A stretch of 64,000 nt of DNA from Durusdinium trenchii (Eukaryota; Sar; Dinophyceae; Suessiales; Symbiodiniaceae). The notes under the pieces are model-generated. The model saw nothing but the letters and a program-made list of their open reading frames with translations, was not told the origin of the DNA and did no database searches. Below are positions 10,800-22,427 of this stretch, one piece after another. The position numbers and the translations under genes are program-made. The DNA lies in contig CAXAMN010021929.1 in the NCBI GenBank assembly GCA_963970005.1, forward strand, positions 456,935 to 520,934, in the 5' to 3' direction. The stretch's first letter is position 1, and every line of letters starts with the position of its first letter.

Positions 10800-11939
10800 C
10801 TGCGGTTTAGGGTGGGAGAATATCCAAGTCCCAAGTCCCAAGTCGTGATGCTTCAAATTCCCATGAAAGTCTAGCAAATCAGCAACAGTCGGTTGCTTTT
10901 TTGGACATCCACTGCACTTCGTATGGATACTGTGTTCAGAATTTGGCCCAGGAAATCCGAGGAAGTGTTCTGGATCTACGGATCTACTCATCAAAACTAC
11001 CTTGATGGCTGCCACAACGATGTAGGACCCCTAAATGATATTCTACTGCAGACTGCAAGCGAAGACCATACATGCACATACTAAGCTGCCTTTCTCAAAC
11101 ATAGAGATGGGAACGTGGGAAGACGTGCCTTTGAGGTGAGTGCCGGTCAGCCAGGAGGCACATTTGCTTAGCACAAGAGTGTTGTTAATGGTCCTCCTCC
11201 ATGGTACAGAAGTGGGAAAATGGCAAGTGCCTACTCCAAATGGGCCCCACACTAAACAAATCAATGGACAAACATGTAGAACTATCATACTCCCAATGTA
11301 TTAATTCCATTGGACCCAACATCTGTGTGAGAGAAAAGAACAACACATGATCGAACCTTGTAGCCAACATGAATTCTTGAACACAAGGGACTTCTCTTTG
11401 CTTCCTAGTTGCTATCCGGATAGCCGTTGCTTTGGCATAGCCCCCGAACTGCCCCATAGCTACAGCTGCCAGCCTCCCGTCGGATCCCTGGGAAGCCACA
11501 CGTCCTCCCCAGCGTCTCGAGCAGCCTGGGTTCTCGAGGTTTTTCGGATGTTGAGAGGCAGCCAGTGACCGTAAGTAGGACCTTCAATGGGATAGGGGGT
11601 ACCGAACTGGGATAGGTACCTATCTATCCCAGGGTCCTTCAACCTCTGGCAGGTTGATCTCAGAATTTCTGCCGGCATTTGGCATATCTTGGCATTGAGG
11701 AAGAGTGATTTCCTCGGACCCATGACCCGTGGATGGCAAACCCGTGGACGTGAAGCACCACTGTTGCTTCATCTTCTCATCTGAAGACCTGCGGACCAAA
11801 CGACCTCTTCCAGATCAGGACCAAACACCCAAGGTCCGACGCACTGTCTTGATGCAACCAATGTAACCCCATGTACTCCCCATACTGGGGCCATGTATCC
11901 GGAAGATCCAGGATGGAGACGGACGAGTCTCCAGAAACA
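10800..11939. other. Mostly non-coding; weak island at 11390-11540
   Basis: A GC-rich block near 11390-11540 is open in two minus frames (RLAAVAMGQFGGYAKATAIR in one) and may be a decayed exon. At 11586-11629 repeats of GGGATAGG/CCTATC form imperfect inverted pairs. Nothing else is seen. Confidence 0.25.
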
Positions 11940-12137
11940 TCATGTCCTTCCGCGCTTCGCAGGGTTTTGTAGATGGCTTGCTATAGGTTCCGTCCCATTC
12001 CATCCTCCGCGGATCGGAGGACCGGGAGTCCAACCGTAACCGCCCGCCTCGGCCAGCGCACATGCACCATTCTCGGCTAGAACGGCCTGGGCAGCAACTG
12101 CGTCGTTTGCCACGACTTGGAGTGGACGCAGTGAACA
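11940..12137 (-). CDS. Probable exon, Ala-rich helical protein
   Basis: A 65-codon minus-strand frame without an ATG reads LQVVANDAVAAQAVLAENGA, CALAEAGGYGWTPGPPIRGG and ends at a TGA (11940-11942). The AEAGG phrase within an alanine/leucine helix faintly recalls an armadillo-type repeat, but one copy is not enough to claim it. AG acceptor candidates lie near 12118 and 12137. Confidence 0.38.
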   Translation of the reverse strand, partial: CSLRPLQVVANDAVAAQAVLAENGACALAEAGGYGWTPGPPIRGGWNGTEPIASHLQNPAKRGRT

Positions 12138-12139
12138 TG

Positions 12140-12860
12140 AGTGCAGTTGATGAGCTCCTGACTTAGAGCGTTTAGAATCAGTTTGTCAACAGAAAAGTTC
12201 GCAGATGCATGAAGTTTGAGGGGGGGATCATCATCGTGAAGTGTTTAGGACTTCGTGGACTTCTGCTGACCTGGACTGGAGGCTTTGCAACAAATGGGCA
12301 GCACAATGAGACTGAACACAGCACAGCTACCACACAAGTTTGGGAGCGATTTGAGGGATTCATATCTAAAACATGGAGGTTTCTTCTCTCATATAAACCA
12401 GCCTGCAGTAAATTATTGCTATCTAGAGTCCTCTCAACTGTTGGATGGTGGAAGGTTGTTGTTTATTTGTATTGGGTAGCTAGTACACTATTTCAAGAAA
12501 ATGCAGACATGAAAGCGTTCCAATGATAATCAAACATGCAGGTTAGCCTGGATCCACGATGGAAACATGCAGTTCCCAAATTCCATCCTGAATGCTGCAG
12601 ATTCTTTTTATGCTCTGGTCACAGAGACAAATTATTGAGGACCTGCCCACAACCATCCAAACAAAAAAAACATGGTGTCGGGGGCCTCCCCATACTCTTA
12701 CAAATCGAATATTGGTTCTAGACCAATCTGATTACATGTATAACTGTATAACCTATTACCATTATACTAAAGAATGGGATATGTTTTTGAAACCTATTGT
12801 CTTTTATCAATGATTTACTACTATAGTGCTATTACTTAAAGAACCATACTAAACACCCAT
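12140..12860. other. Non-coding stretch
   Basis: No exon, repeat or RNA gene is supported here. Confidence 0.4.
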
Positions 12861-12998
12861 CTAATACCCAGCCGTGCAACGCTGAGCTCGCTCGGCCTCC
12901 CCGGGACGGCCCTCGCGGCCCGAGATCACGGTGAGACGCTCCAAGACCTCGGAGTCCTCGGAGGGTGATTGGGGCAAGACCGGTTTCCTGGATGGTTT
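12861..12998 (-). CDS. Probable terminal exon, charged tail
   Basis: The minus-strand frame reads RKPVLPQSPSEDSEVLERL, TVISGREGRPGEAERAQRC and stops at TAG (12861-12863). Acidic then basic composition, strongly protein-like. On the opposite strand CACGGTGAGA resembles a donor at 12928, so a plus-strand exon remains an alternative. No family is recognised. Confidence 0.33.
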   Translation of the reverse strand, partial: KPSRKPVLPQSPSEDSEVLERLTVISGREGRPGEAERAQRCTAGY

Positions 12999-13056
12999 TC
13001 CATGGGTTTTCGGGTTGTCCTGGGATGGTTTTTTCCATGGGTGGGTTTTCCATGGT
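12990..13056. repeat. CCATGG-rich short tandem repeat
   Basis: Imperfect repeats of GGATGGTTTTCCATGGG, with one more TTTTTTCCATGGGG at 13078-13092. Confidence 0.5.
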
Positions 13057-13099
13057 ATATGATCATGTTTTAGTTCTTTTTTCCATGGGGTTTACCGTG

Positions 13100-14100
13100 T
13101 TTTTTGTTGGAATATCCATGATGCTTTGTATCTTTTTTTGGCAAGGCATCCGATGTATGAAGAAGCGAGGCGTCAAGTAAGAGGCATCCTGTGAAAGCAT
13201 GTGTATATACAGTATATATATATATGGTGTCACAATGGTGTTCAACATCTCAAAACCCTTGGTTTGGGATGGTGATGAACATCTCTGCTTTTCCTGAGTT
13301 TTGAGGTGCACAAAGCCAGAGCAAATGTTCGCGGTCTTGCAACAGCCGCATGTTGACGAGGTTGACCCTGGAGAAAGCCGAGTCGAACAACAAACCTGCC
13401 GGATGTTCCTTTCACCTTGGATGTTTGGATATTCACTCTTCATTGCCAATTTTGTTGCAATTGCATATGTGTTCGTAAAGCAATTCGGATGTCATGAAAC
13501 ACTTGCCAGGGTACCTCAAGCGTGGGTATTTGGCAAAGGTCAAGGGCCTTGTCTTCCCAAACTACATAGTTTTATATCTACTGTAGCTCATGCAAATGAC
13601 TCTGTTAGGGGTTTTCCCTATTGCCTAATTGCCTCATGGTCATTGCCTAGAGGATCCTAGTCAGCCAATAAAATTAGACAAACAGGGTGTCTCAGTCTGA
13701 CCGTTTCGGCCTTACTCTGAGAGTGGTCACATCATTTTTTTGCAAACTTCCCTGGGTCATAGTCACAATAGCATAGTCATACCCCTTTCTTACTCCCGCA
13801 CGGGAGTTTTCCGGCTCTGGTACACCACTGACTGCGTGCAACATCGACTCTGGAACACCTGAAAAGCTTTCAACCAATCAGTTTTTGTGAATCCCAACCT
13901 CTGGAACTGGACATCCCAACCTAGCCAGAGTTCTTTTGACAACCACAGAAGACCTGTGGATGTAGGACAAACATCGAAATCCTCGAAATCCGTCTCCTCC
14001 CCTACCATCTTCTTGAGTTCCTCCGCCTGGCGCGGCGTTGGACCCCCAAAAAAACCAGCTCCGGAATGGGCAAATGATCGCCGCACGGGGGTTTCAAGAA
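13100..14100. other. Non-coding stretch with TA-rich tract
   Basis: A TATATA tract lies at 13203-13225. No exon is supported. Confidence 0.35.
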
Positions 14101-14102
14101 TA

Positions 14103-14206
14103 CCCAGACACGACCCATGGGACTGCCATAGGACTGCCCATCAGTTGGGGTGGTTTGGGGGGTCAATGTAGGCATATCTACATAGAGTATATGGGATATG
14201 TAGGCA
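14103..14206. mobile_element. MITE-like repeat, copy C
   Basis: Starts CCCAGACACGACCCATGG and continues GACTGCCATAGGACTGCC, matching the reverse complement of the copy at 40516-40611 almost base for base over its first 70 bases. The far terminus has drifted (TATCTACATAGAGTATATGG). Confidence 0.5.
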
Positions 14207-14654
14207 CCAAAGATGTAGATGATGATCCAGCACCCCCTACTGTCTCCCTACTGTCAAGATCCATCAGAGGTCCGTCATCCGTCCGCAAGATCGGTTTCTC
14301 AACGTGTCTGGTCGGAACTGGGAACTCGACGTGTGACCTTCTTCTAGCCCAGCACGTTTGGGAACAACCAAACCCAAAGACTTAACCGTTGGACCTGAAG
14401 ACATAACCTTGGATTATTACGTCACCGGGAAAACGTGCAAAACGCTTTCCAGAAGAAGGGGGGAATTCAGCTAATCCGGGAATAGAACAAAGCACCTGAT
14501 CGGCAAAAACCAAGCATTTCGGGCAGACCCATGGGCCTTTGCGGACACCTCTGGAAGAGTTTGGAGGAAACTGACCTCCCATTCTTCGTGACATTCCTGT
14601 AGAAACTGGTGGAGCTACTGTAGCTGCCGGAGCTGTAGGTCACCAAGCAATCCG

Positions 14655-14709
14655 AAAAAAAAAAAAAAAAAAAAAAACAGAACGCACACACAAACACACA
14701 CACACACAC
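14655..14709. repeat. Poly(A) plus (CA)n microsatellite
   Basis: A run of 23 A (14655-14677) is followed after a few bases by CA repeats. Either a simple repeat or an A-tail relic of a retroposed sequence; no flanking duplication was seen. Confidence 0.75.
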
Positions 14710-15860
14710 TGAAACATATTGGAAGGGCATCACCAAACTGAAACATTGAATTACTGTCATTAGCGAGAGCTGGGTACCTGGTCTTGGGTATGCTCATCAG
14801 CCCTGGGAACTGATTTCAGAACATATGAAAACATCATAGAAAATTAAAATTAGCTTGCATTATAAAACATTGAAACAACTTATTCCACAGTAACTGTGTA
14901 TGTCGAGTCCCAATTGGACCCACAGCTATACCACTGCGTCACATCACATCCATAGACCGAAGTCCAGGACGTCTGAAACCAAGTCCAGGAAGTAGCAGGA
15001 GGACTTCGCATGAGAGTAGCACGAGTTGTTGACTCTTCTTTTCAGGACTCAAGAGGACTTGTTGAATGTTTTGTTTGCACATGTTTGCCCATCCACCAAC
15101 CAGAAACTTTGGTGTACAACAGTCTAGTAAGACAAGTCCAATTTGAGCGTCTTACACAGGAGACCCTTCACCATTCATACAGCCGGTGAGTTCCAAGAAA
15201 ATCAACACATCTGGACTCAAACATGAACCAACAAATCCATGCGATCCCAGTGAAAAATATCCTTCAGGCAGCTGGAAAAGCAATAGCACCAACTGTGCTG
15301 CAACAGCCTCTTCAGGAGAAGCCGTGGAAGTGAAGATCTTGATCTGGTTCCCTGCCTGCGCCTGGTTTGCGTGACAACACGTGCAAAGGACCCGCACTTT
15401 TGGAGGGATCGGGCGAAGATGAGGAAACTCTAGCAAACTGATTTGCAGCTTTATGAAGCTTTGATATGCTTGACGTCATCCGAACTGCATCCGAACTGCA
15501 GATCATTTGTTTATGGGCGCAACACACTAGAGCACTGCTATGAATGATGAAAAAGTGTTGTTCCGCGTTGGGTAGTGAAATTGTTATGGTATACCGATGG
15601 TATAATTGGACTTTGAACCCCCATGCCCATGCCTCCCCTGAAAAAGAGAATGTGTGCAATTCACTAGTGCAGTAATTAGGGTAACTACCCTCAAAGAAGA
15701 TTTCAGGACTGCTCATTGACTTGGTGATAGCATCCTTGACACCGAACTGACAACCCTGTTATTCACATATTATATTGAAAACACACCTTTAAATAACATC
15801 CTCTAAGGGAGTCACGCTTGCCATCCAAAGGGATTCCACAATATATAATATATAGCATTG
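14710..15860. other. Mostly non-coding
   Basis: A minus frame around 15290-15420 (SPEEAVAAQLVLLLFQLPEG) is mildly protein-like, but lacks splice support. Otherwise nothing. Confidence 0.25.
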
Positions 15861-15864
15861 GAGC

Positions 15865-16575
15865 TTAAAACGGGTTCGCTTCAAACTCCACACGTGATTC
15901 TTGGACGTAGCATCTGAACTTGTGTGGGTGTTCTTCTCCAAAGCTCCAATTCGCCACCTTGATCATGTGGGCAATGTACTGGTGGAGCTGCTTTTGCCTT
16001 GGCATGAGATGAACTGACGTTGAAGGTATTTGAACACTTGCATCACCTGGCATCTTCATTGCTTTTCTTAGGATGTCTACGGATTTCACTGCTGGAGCAA
16101 GTACATCGAATCATCCAACTCATTGTTTCCCCTTCATGCTTGGGAGTTTGAAATATCCTCAACAGTCTACATTCCGGTTCTGGGGTTGGCAGAAGAGACA
16201 AGCTGCTCCACCTGCGGCAAAGTATCGGACCAGTCTCCATCATACCAGGCCCGGGCACCCAGGAAGTCGCAGGACCAGTTTTCACGGACAAACTCTCTGA
16301 TCCGGCTGCTGAGATCCCCTAAGAAGGACACTTCACCGGTAGCTGCTATCAAACATGCTAGCTACTATCTCCAGCCACATTGACATGTAGATCCCAGCCA
16401 CTCCATGGGGATATATGCCGACCAATTTACCGGTCGTTTTCTCGATTCGATCCATGGGAGACCACCGGACCCATCGACCGGGTTGTGGTTCGAGACCGAG
16501 ACCCCGGACGAAAGCGAGGTCGGGAGCCGCAGCAGCATCGACTGCCTGGCTTGTTTTCGGAGCTAAGTGTTGCAC
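15865..16575 (-). CDS. Three-exon-like minus-strand gene fragment, unknown
   Basis: Three adjacent minus-strand frames look like successive exons. 16575-16352 reads DAAAAPDLAFVRGLGLEPQ, GRWVRWSPMDRIEKTTGKL. 16343-16167 reads SFLGDLSSRIREFVRENWSC, WYDGDWSDTLPQVEQLVSS. 16118-15865 reads AVKSVDILRKAMKMPGD, HQYIAHMIKVANWSFGEEH and ends with a stop. Possible junctions include CCGCAG|GTGGAG inside the second block; exact splices were not fixed. The protein would be soluble with Trp-rich surface segments. No family is recognised. Confidence 0.42.
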
Positions 16576-16582
16576 TACGAAC

Positions 16583-16675
16583 GTAGCGAGAAGCTAAATA
16601 GGTTGGAGGCCATCGCTAATAGTTTGGAGGCCAAGAAGCTACGAAGGTAGCAAGAAGCTACGAATGTAGCTTCTG
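16583..16675. repeat. Short direct repeats GAAGCTACGAANGTAGC
   Basis: Several imperfect copies of a 16-17 base unit, each partly self-complementary (GCTAC/GTAGC), just upstream of the exon cluster on the minus strand. Confidence 0.55.
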
Positions 16676-16679
16676 GTGC

Positions 16680-18090
16680 CCGAAGGTTCAGTTTCCCGGC
16701 ACCCGAACATGACCTGATCAGGCCAGGGGTGGCTGAATGTGCGGGGACAATGAGGTGGCATATATTTCCAGTCCCATGAATTGTTTGGTGTATAAATTGT
16801 CCTCAATCATTTCAAAGCTTGCTTGGTTTCTTTGCACCGTGAGGTCTTCTTGGTCTGATCCTGTCCGCTATCTGGCTGCATGTGTTTCCAAACTGAAGAG
16901 GAACACAATAGACCAACTGAAGCCAGATACTGTGGCAACGGTCTATGAAACCATCATTGTTACTATGACCGTGGGGAAAATGGCAATCTCACCTCACAGG
17001 TGTGCCATCCACTTTCGAGTGTTCCTCTGCCCCTTAACGGTTCATCTTTCGCTTGTGGATCGTGAAACGGGGGTCACCCACGATCCACCCAAAACTGCTG
17101 TCGTCTGGTCGTCTTCGACAGGGTCACGAAGCCCAGGTTTTTGGACGGAAACATCCGTGCCGACGTGCAGCGAACACATATCACTGCACAGCCATGCGAC
17201 ATGCAGCTGGAATGCCAACTGCCAATGCGTTCTTCACTTGGAGATGGGACATGCCAATATCTACATGTTGCTCTGCACTCTGCACTTCATAACAAACTGA
17301 CCAAATGGTGCTGGGACTGCCTGATGCTTCATTGCCCAACAAACCAAAGGTCAATGAGCGGCGAAATATAGAATGCCCACAACATCTGGCAGTTTCAGGA
17401 CTGTAAAGAGCACCACGTGAAGGACACGCTCCACGTGACTGAAACCTGATTTGTCATCAGTCATCTCATATGGGCTTTGCTGCTTCTCTGCTCTCCAAAT
17501 TATGACCAAACAGAAATCAGCAAGGGGTCTTATACCACCACAGCATGCCCCTCTGCCACTGCGAGTACTTTACAACTTCCGCTTGTTGCTTGTTTGAACA
17601 AGACTTTGAACAAGATATTAACATGTTCCGTGCCAAATCGCCACGAGGCCAGTGATTTCATGGGTTCTTCGCTCGGGGGTTGATCGAATCTGCATCGGTG
17701 TATTGAGCCTCAGAGCCTGTCTTTCTCGCGACGATGACTATTGAAAGACCTGACTGTCTGCAACAACACATACTGCCAGTGAGTCCAGAAGAACTCTTGA
17801 ACAACAAATCTGAAGTAGTTGGAAAGCCTTGCCTATTTTAGGGGGTATCTGGACCTCAAAATGGGTTTGTCATGTGTTTTACTTAGAGGACCTAGGACTG
17901 TGTAGGAACAAAGTCCAGTTCGCAGGCTTCGATACACAGATTCCTTCATATATCTTCATATCACATGATCTTGCGTTCGCCTGAGAGCGAGAAAACTTGC
18001 TGCACTTGAATTCCCTGGTGCCTGTCTGAATTCCAACAGGCCCATGGCCGAATCAATTCGGAACTACCTGCCAAGCCTGCCAACTGCCAC
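16680..18090. other. Non-coding stretch
   Basis: A long plus-strand open frame at 16737-17300 lacks protein-like composition. No other feature is seen. Confidence 0.35.
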
Positions 18091-18126
18091 CGGATTTTTG
18101 GCTAAGACTTGGAAGTGTCTCTGCTC
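18091..18126 (+). pseudogene. U2 snRNA 5'-end-like fragment
   Basis: The stretch CGG..TTTTGGCTAAGA followed by AAGTGT and TCTGCTC parallels the conserved 5' part of U2 snRNA (CGGCCTTTTGGCTAAGATCAAGTGTAGTATCTGTTC by general knowledge), with a 12-base exact core. The branch-site-pairing GTAGTA is missing and no downstream U2 stems or Sm site are visible. A decayed pseudogene or coincidence. Confidence 0.2.
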
Positions 18127-18129
18127 CGC

Positions 18130-19640
18130 CAGGGTTGCATCTTCAGATTTATTAACATCAGGGACCGGGGGTCCGGTGTCTTTCTTCAGATAGCATTTGG
18201 GTGAATCTCTGCTCAACCCCTCCACCTGGAGTGATAAAATTCAAGTTTAGGTGAATCACTATAATTTGCATTAGTTTTCGCAACTTGTAAGATCTTGGGA
18301 GAATAAACCAAGCCTACGGCCTACGTCTTGACAAACAGTTTTGACCTCTCACAGGCAGGTCAAATATTCCGAAAAACACGTCACCTCCCACGTGTCAAGG
18401 CCATAAAAACCTGCATTGATGCTTCGAAACTACATCCATCTATCGGATCCCCCATCAAACTACCTTGAACCAAATTGTGGCGCAAATGCCGATACTTAAA
18501 TCGCTACATATAAGATTATATGCGTTGCTACGTTTCAAATAGTTTCCATTTTTCTCACTCAATCATGCACTTCCTCAGAACCTGTCACCCCTGGACGTGA
18601 CGTTTTTTGTTTGTGCGCATGTCCGGCTGTGCGCTCACTATTTCACATGCCCAGCTCCCAAAGAGGGCAGCTGATCCATTGACCACCTAGCAGGTGAAGC
18701 ACCCGAGAAAGGCAAGGCCGCGGAAGTTCTCACATGTGTCCAAACTGCATAAACATTATATCTAAGCAATTCTGTGTCTATGGTTTGTGAGGCACTTCAG
18801 CTTTGTTTCAAGAACCCAATTTCCGACGTCCACACATCTAAATATATATATATATATAGTTAGGCATAAGCATAAGCAACAAGAGGAGGAACTCATCTTT
18901 GCCCTTTCGGATCTGGTCTCACAGGCGGGCGCCCTGTCTAGTTCGCTCGCGCTCGTGTCCCGAAAAAAACACGCTCGTGACGCTCGTGTCATCTCCCCAT
19001 TGATCCGGTCCATTCGCCCCCACCGAGACCGACCCGGTCCAGTGACCGGTGTCGTTCACCACCGTTCCACAGACGTCCATCGCCGAGTCGTCCGAGCTGC
19101 GACAGGTTCGGATCGAACCGAAGCCGGTTCGGGGCTCCGAGGTGCATGGAGAGCAGGGGGCCCCGCGGCAAGTCACCCCGGCAAGTGGTCCAATCCGTGA
19201 GATGAGGTGTTAAACTCAGAAACCAAAGGTCCAAAGGGCTGGCAATAATGGCGCTTACATGAACGAAATGGTGGTTCTCTTGGGTGAATGTAGGCCAGAT
19301 GTGCAGTGAGGCCATTTGTCGCGATTGGGAAAGAACACATGGACAAGAAATAAGATAGAAGAAACAAACCCATCAAAGGGTGACTGAACATGAAACGTGT
19401 TTCAGAGCTGCTTTATAGGCAACCATTGCCGACCTTTGCATTCCTTCCAGAGGTCCTTCTATGGTGGATCTGGAAAAGAACTTGGGAACGGCAACTTTGG
19501 GACCCCCCAGGTCCAACACATCATGTACACATGGTCATGTTGTACGTTGTACACAAGTCTCAGGAAATCCAAAGAATGCATTCACCCCACACTTTAGTAT
19601 ATCACCCAAAGAATGCTGTTCCGAACCTCGTGTCGTTGCA
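18130..19640. other. Mostly non-coding; GC-rich block at 18900-19200
   Basis: A (TA)n tract lies at 18844-18860. The block 18900-19200 is open on several frames, the best on minus (GEMTRASRACFFRDTSASEL), but none is decisive. Confidence 0.25.
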
Positions 19641-19645
19641 GTCCG

Positions 19646-20162
19646 CTATTCTTCTAAATTAGCTTCCATCAAGCGAGCAACAAATCTTAACGGCTCAGTA
19701 CCCAGCACACTCTCCAGTTGGGGATGATTGCGAAGCGCTTGGCCACCTCCCCGCAGAGCTCCTGAGTTCGTGGGGGCGTCATGGCGTAGGCGCAGAGTCC
19801 ACGTTTTCTTGATGATGCCGCAAGATGGACCAAAGCAGCATGCATCGCCAGAACGACCGCGACATCGCAGCGGCATGGCGTTTTTGAGGCAGTGGGCGCT
19901 ACTTGTTTTCACTTGGAACTGAAGCCAAAAAGTTTCACTTGCGGGCTATGATCTGAACTTGATTTCTGGCATTCGAGAGTCCACGTTTTCTTGATGATAC
20001 CAAGAAAGCACAACTCATACCCAAGCGTCTGTGAGTACATTTTACGAACATGTGACACACTTTCTTATAGTTTGCACCTAATGCTGACAGCAATCGGCAC
20101 TTGGAACCCTCATTGGTAGCTCGCTCTTTTTCAGGAGATTCGGGCGGCTCCGCGCAATTCAT
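19646..20162 (-). CDS. Two adjacent coding-like islands with an internal 22-bp duplication
   Basis: Minus frames 20162-19935 (EPPESPEKERATNEGSKCRL, CTHRRLGMSCAFLVSSRKRG) and 19912-19646 (RLRHDAPTNSGALRGGGQAL, ESVLGTEPLRFVARLMEAN) look protein-like. Both contain the same 22 bases GAGTCCACGTTTTCTTGATGAT (19795-19816 and 19977-19998, plus orientation), 182 bp apart, read in different frames. This suggests a local duplication or template switch. Function unknown. Confidence 0.28.
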
Positions 20163-20308
20163 TTATTTGATAAAGCAACTCGTGACCTATCAATAGTATT
20201 GCCATGTGTCCAAATCCATCGCACGATCAGCGAGTGGCTTTTGTCTTTCAGTAGGCGGCCCCAAGACCTGACGAGTGATGTTGCAGTGTTCAATCTTGCT
20301 GGTTTTCA

Positions 20309-20705
20309 TCAGACGCTTTCCCTGCCTTGATTTTCGACTTTGCGTCGAAAACCTTCAAATCCACGTGGTAGTGCGGCCGCAACGTCCTGACCAGGAAAAC
20401 CGATGACTGTCGAGAGTTTTCTGACTGCTTTTGACGGCAAATGTATTTGCGTCCAAGACACTTGCAACGTGGGCATAGCCAGCACTTTGCGGACTTTGTC
20501 TAGCGGCCGCCAGCAAAAGAAGATAAGGCCCCTGCCAGAGCTGTTGACACATCTCACAAGCACGCATTTGTGGATAGGTGTCCTCGAAGATCCGCTGTTC
20601 TCCAAGGTGTCCGTGCGGCAATCGCCGTTTTGGCACAATTGGGCGGCTGCCTGCGTCAAGTGTAACTTTATTCGATTCACCACTTGGTAAAATTCCAATG
20701 GTCAA
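20309..20705 (-). CDS. Coding remnant in two minus frames, unknown
   Basis: The frame 20705-20355 reads RRLPHGHLGEQRIFEDTYPQ, MRACEMCQQLWQGPYLLLLA, SVLDANTFAVKSSQKTLDS. Near 20400 the protein-like reading switches to another frame (IGFPGQDVAAALPRGFEGFR) that ends at 20309. A single frameshift would give one C-terminus of about 130 residues. No domain is recognised. It directly abuts the satellite block. Confidence 0.33.
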
Positions 20706-20740
20706 AGGAAGTTTAGAGGAACTTCCGCGTTACGAACATT

Positions 20741-21170
20741 TACATCACTCATCATACACCACTCATCATACACCACTCAATATACACCAGTCATCATACA
20801 CCACTCATCATACACCACTCATCATACACCACTCATCACACACCACTCATCATACACCACTCATCATACACCACTCCTCAGACACCACTTATCACACACC
20901 AGTCATCGATCATACACCGCTCATCATACATCACTCATCATACACCACTTTTGATTACACCACTCATCATACATCACTCATCATACACCACTTTTGATTA
21001 CACCACTCATCATACACCACTCTTCATACATCACTCATCATACACCACTTTTGCTTACACCACTCATCATACACCACTTTTGCTTACACCACTCATCATA
21101 CACCACTCATCATACACCACTCATCATACATCACTCATCAGACACCACTCATCATACACCACTCATCATC
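20741..21170. repeat. 14-bp satellite ACTCATCATACACC
   Basis: About 30 tandem units, with variants carrying TTTTGATT or TTTTGCTT in place of CATCAT. Because 14 is not a multiple of 3, each plus frame cycles through the same 14-residue His/Ser/Tyr/Thr/Pro pattern and stays open over long runs. Such open frames are not evidence of coding. Confidence 0.9.
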
Positions 21171-21283
21171 CAGTTAGCTCTAGTTTCAAGAGCTCCAGCT
21201 CCAGTTAGCTCTAGTTTCAAGAGCTCTATCTCCAGTTAGCTCTAGTTTCAAAAGCTCTAGCTCCAGGTGGCTCTAGTTTCAAC
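21171..21283. repeat. 31-bp tandem repeat
   Basis: Nearly four copies of a unit beginning CAGTTAGCTCTAGTTTCAAG, at 21171, 21202, 21233 and 21264, linking the 14-bp and 42-bp satellites. Confidence 0.85.
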
Positions 21284-21291
21284 CAGTTTAC

Positions 21292-22249
21292 GTGGCAGGC
21301 ACAGCACTTTGTGAACCTCCATGCGCAGATTTCGTGGCAGGCACAGCACTTTGTGAACCTCCATGTGCAGATTGCGTGGCAGGCGCAGTACATTGTGAAC
21401 CTCCATGTGCAGATTTCGTGGCAGGCACAGCACTGTGTGAACCTCCATGCGCAGATTTCGTGGCAGGCACAGCACTGTGTGAACCTCCATGTGCAGATTT
21501 TGTGGCAGGCGCAGCACTTTGTGAACCTCCATGTGCAGGTTGCGTGGCAGGCGCAGTACTTTGTGAACCTCTATGTGCAGAGTTCGTGGCAGGCACAGCA
21601 CTTTGTGAACCTCCATGCTTCTCCGAACCTCGACGGGGAAGCTCCCCGGAACGACGGTTGCGAGACGGTCTCGGGTCATGGTCGGATCATGGGCGGAATC
21701 GTCCCTCAAATGTGATTAGAGTTTTCACTTGTTTCTTGCAGTGCGGATTTCGTGGCAGGCACAGCACTTTGTGAACCAATGTACAGATATCGTGGCAGGC
21801 GCAGCACTTTGTGAACCTCCATGTGAAGATTTCGTGGCAGGCGCAGCACTTTGTGAACCTCCANNNNNNNNNNCGAGACGGTCTCGGGTCATGGTCGGAT
21901 CATGGGCGGAATCGTCCCTCCATTGTGATTAGCGTTTTCACTTGTTTCTTTAAGTGCAGATTTCGTGCAGGCGGACCACTTTGTGAACCTCCATGCGCAG
22001 ATTTCGTGGCAGGCACAGCACTTTGTGAACCTCCATGTGCAGACTTCGTGGCAGGCACAGCACTTTGCGAACCTCCATGTGCAGACTTCGTGGCAGGCGC
22101 AGCACTGTGTGAACCTCCATGCGCAGATTTCGTGGCAGGCACAGCACTGTGTGAACCTCCATGTGCAGATTTCGTGGCAGGCGCAGCACTTTGTGAACCT
22201 GCATGTGCAGATTGCGTGGCAGGCACAGCACTTTGTGAACCTCCATGCT
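21292..22249. repeat. 42-bp satellite with higher-order repeats
   Basis: Unit GTGGCAGGCACAGCACTTTG.. (42 bp). Eight copies start at 21292; about three lie at 21752-21863; seven at 21965-22249. The blocks are separated by a second repeat that starts with TTCTCCGAACCTCGACGGGG and also occurs at 22240-22340. Just before the second and third blocks sits a pyrimidine-rich TTTTCACTTGTTTCTTGCAG-like sequence that resembles a splice acceptor. Both frames on plus apart from one, and all three on minus, are open. One plus frame would give a Cys/Pro repeat (CEPPCADFVAGTAL). Substitutions between units are spread over codon positions in every frame, so I see no clear sign of protein-level constraint. Confidence 0.9.
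21864..21873. other. Assembly gap (10 N)
   Basis: Ten unknown bases within the 42-bp satellite. True gap size and repeat copy number are unknown. Confidence 1.
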
Positions 22250-22427
22250 TCTCCGAACCTCGACGGGGAAGCTCCGCGGAACGGCGGTTGCAAGAAGGTC
22301 TCGGGTCATGGTCGGATCATGGGCGGAATGGCCAAAAGATGTTGCGCTTCATGCCTTCATTAGTGCATTTTTGTTGTTTGTTATGGGCGGGCCTTCCTCG
22401 AGAGGTTCGTATACCAGCTCATGGCGC

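Noticed and set aside
12000..12118. Armadillo-repeat protein from ENGACALAEAGG
   Set aside because: Only one partial repeat-like phrase; not enough to name the fold.
16737..17300. 187-codon plus-strand ORF as a gene
   Set aside because: Composition is not protein-like and no splice or motif support is seen.
20741..22345. Evenly spaced repeats resembling a CRISPR array
   Set aside because: Units are directly tandem with no unique spacers, and the context is eukaryotic.
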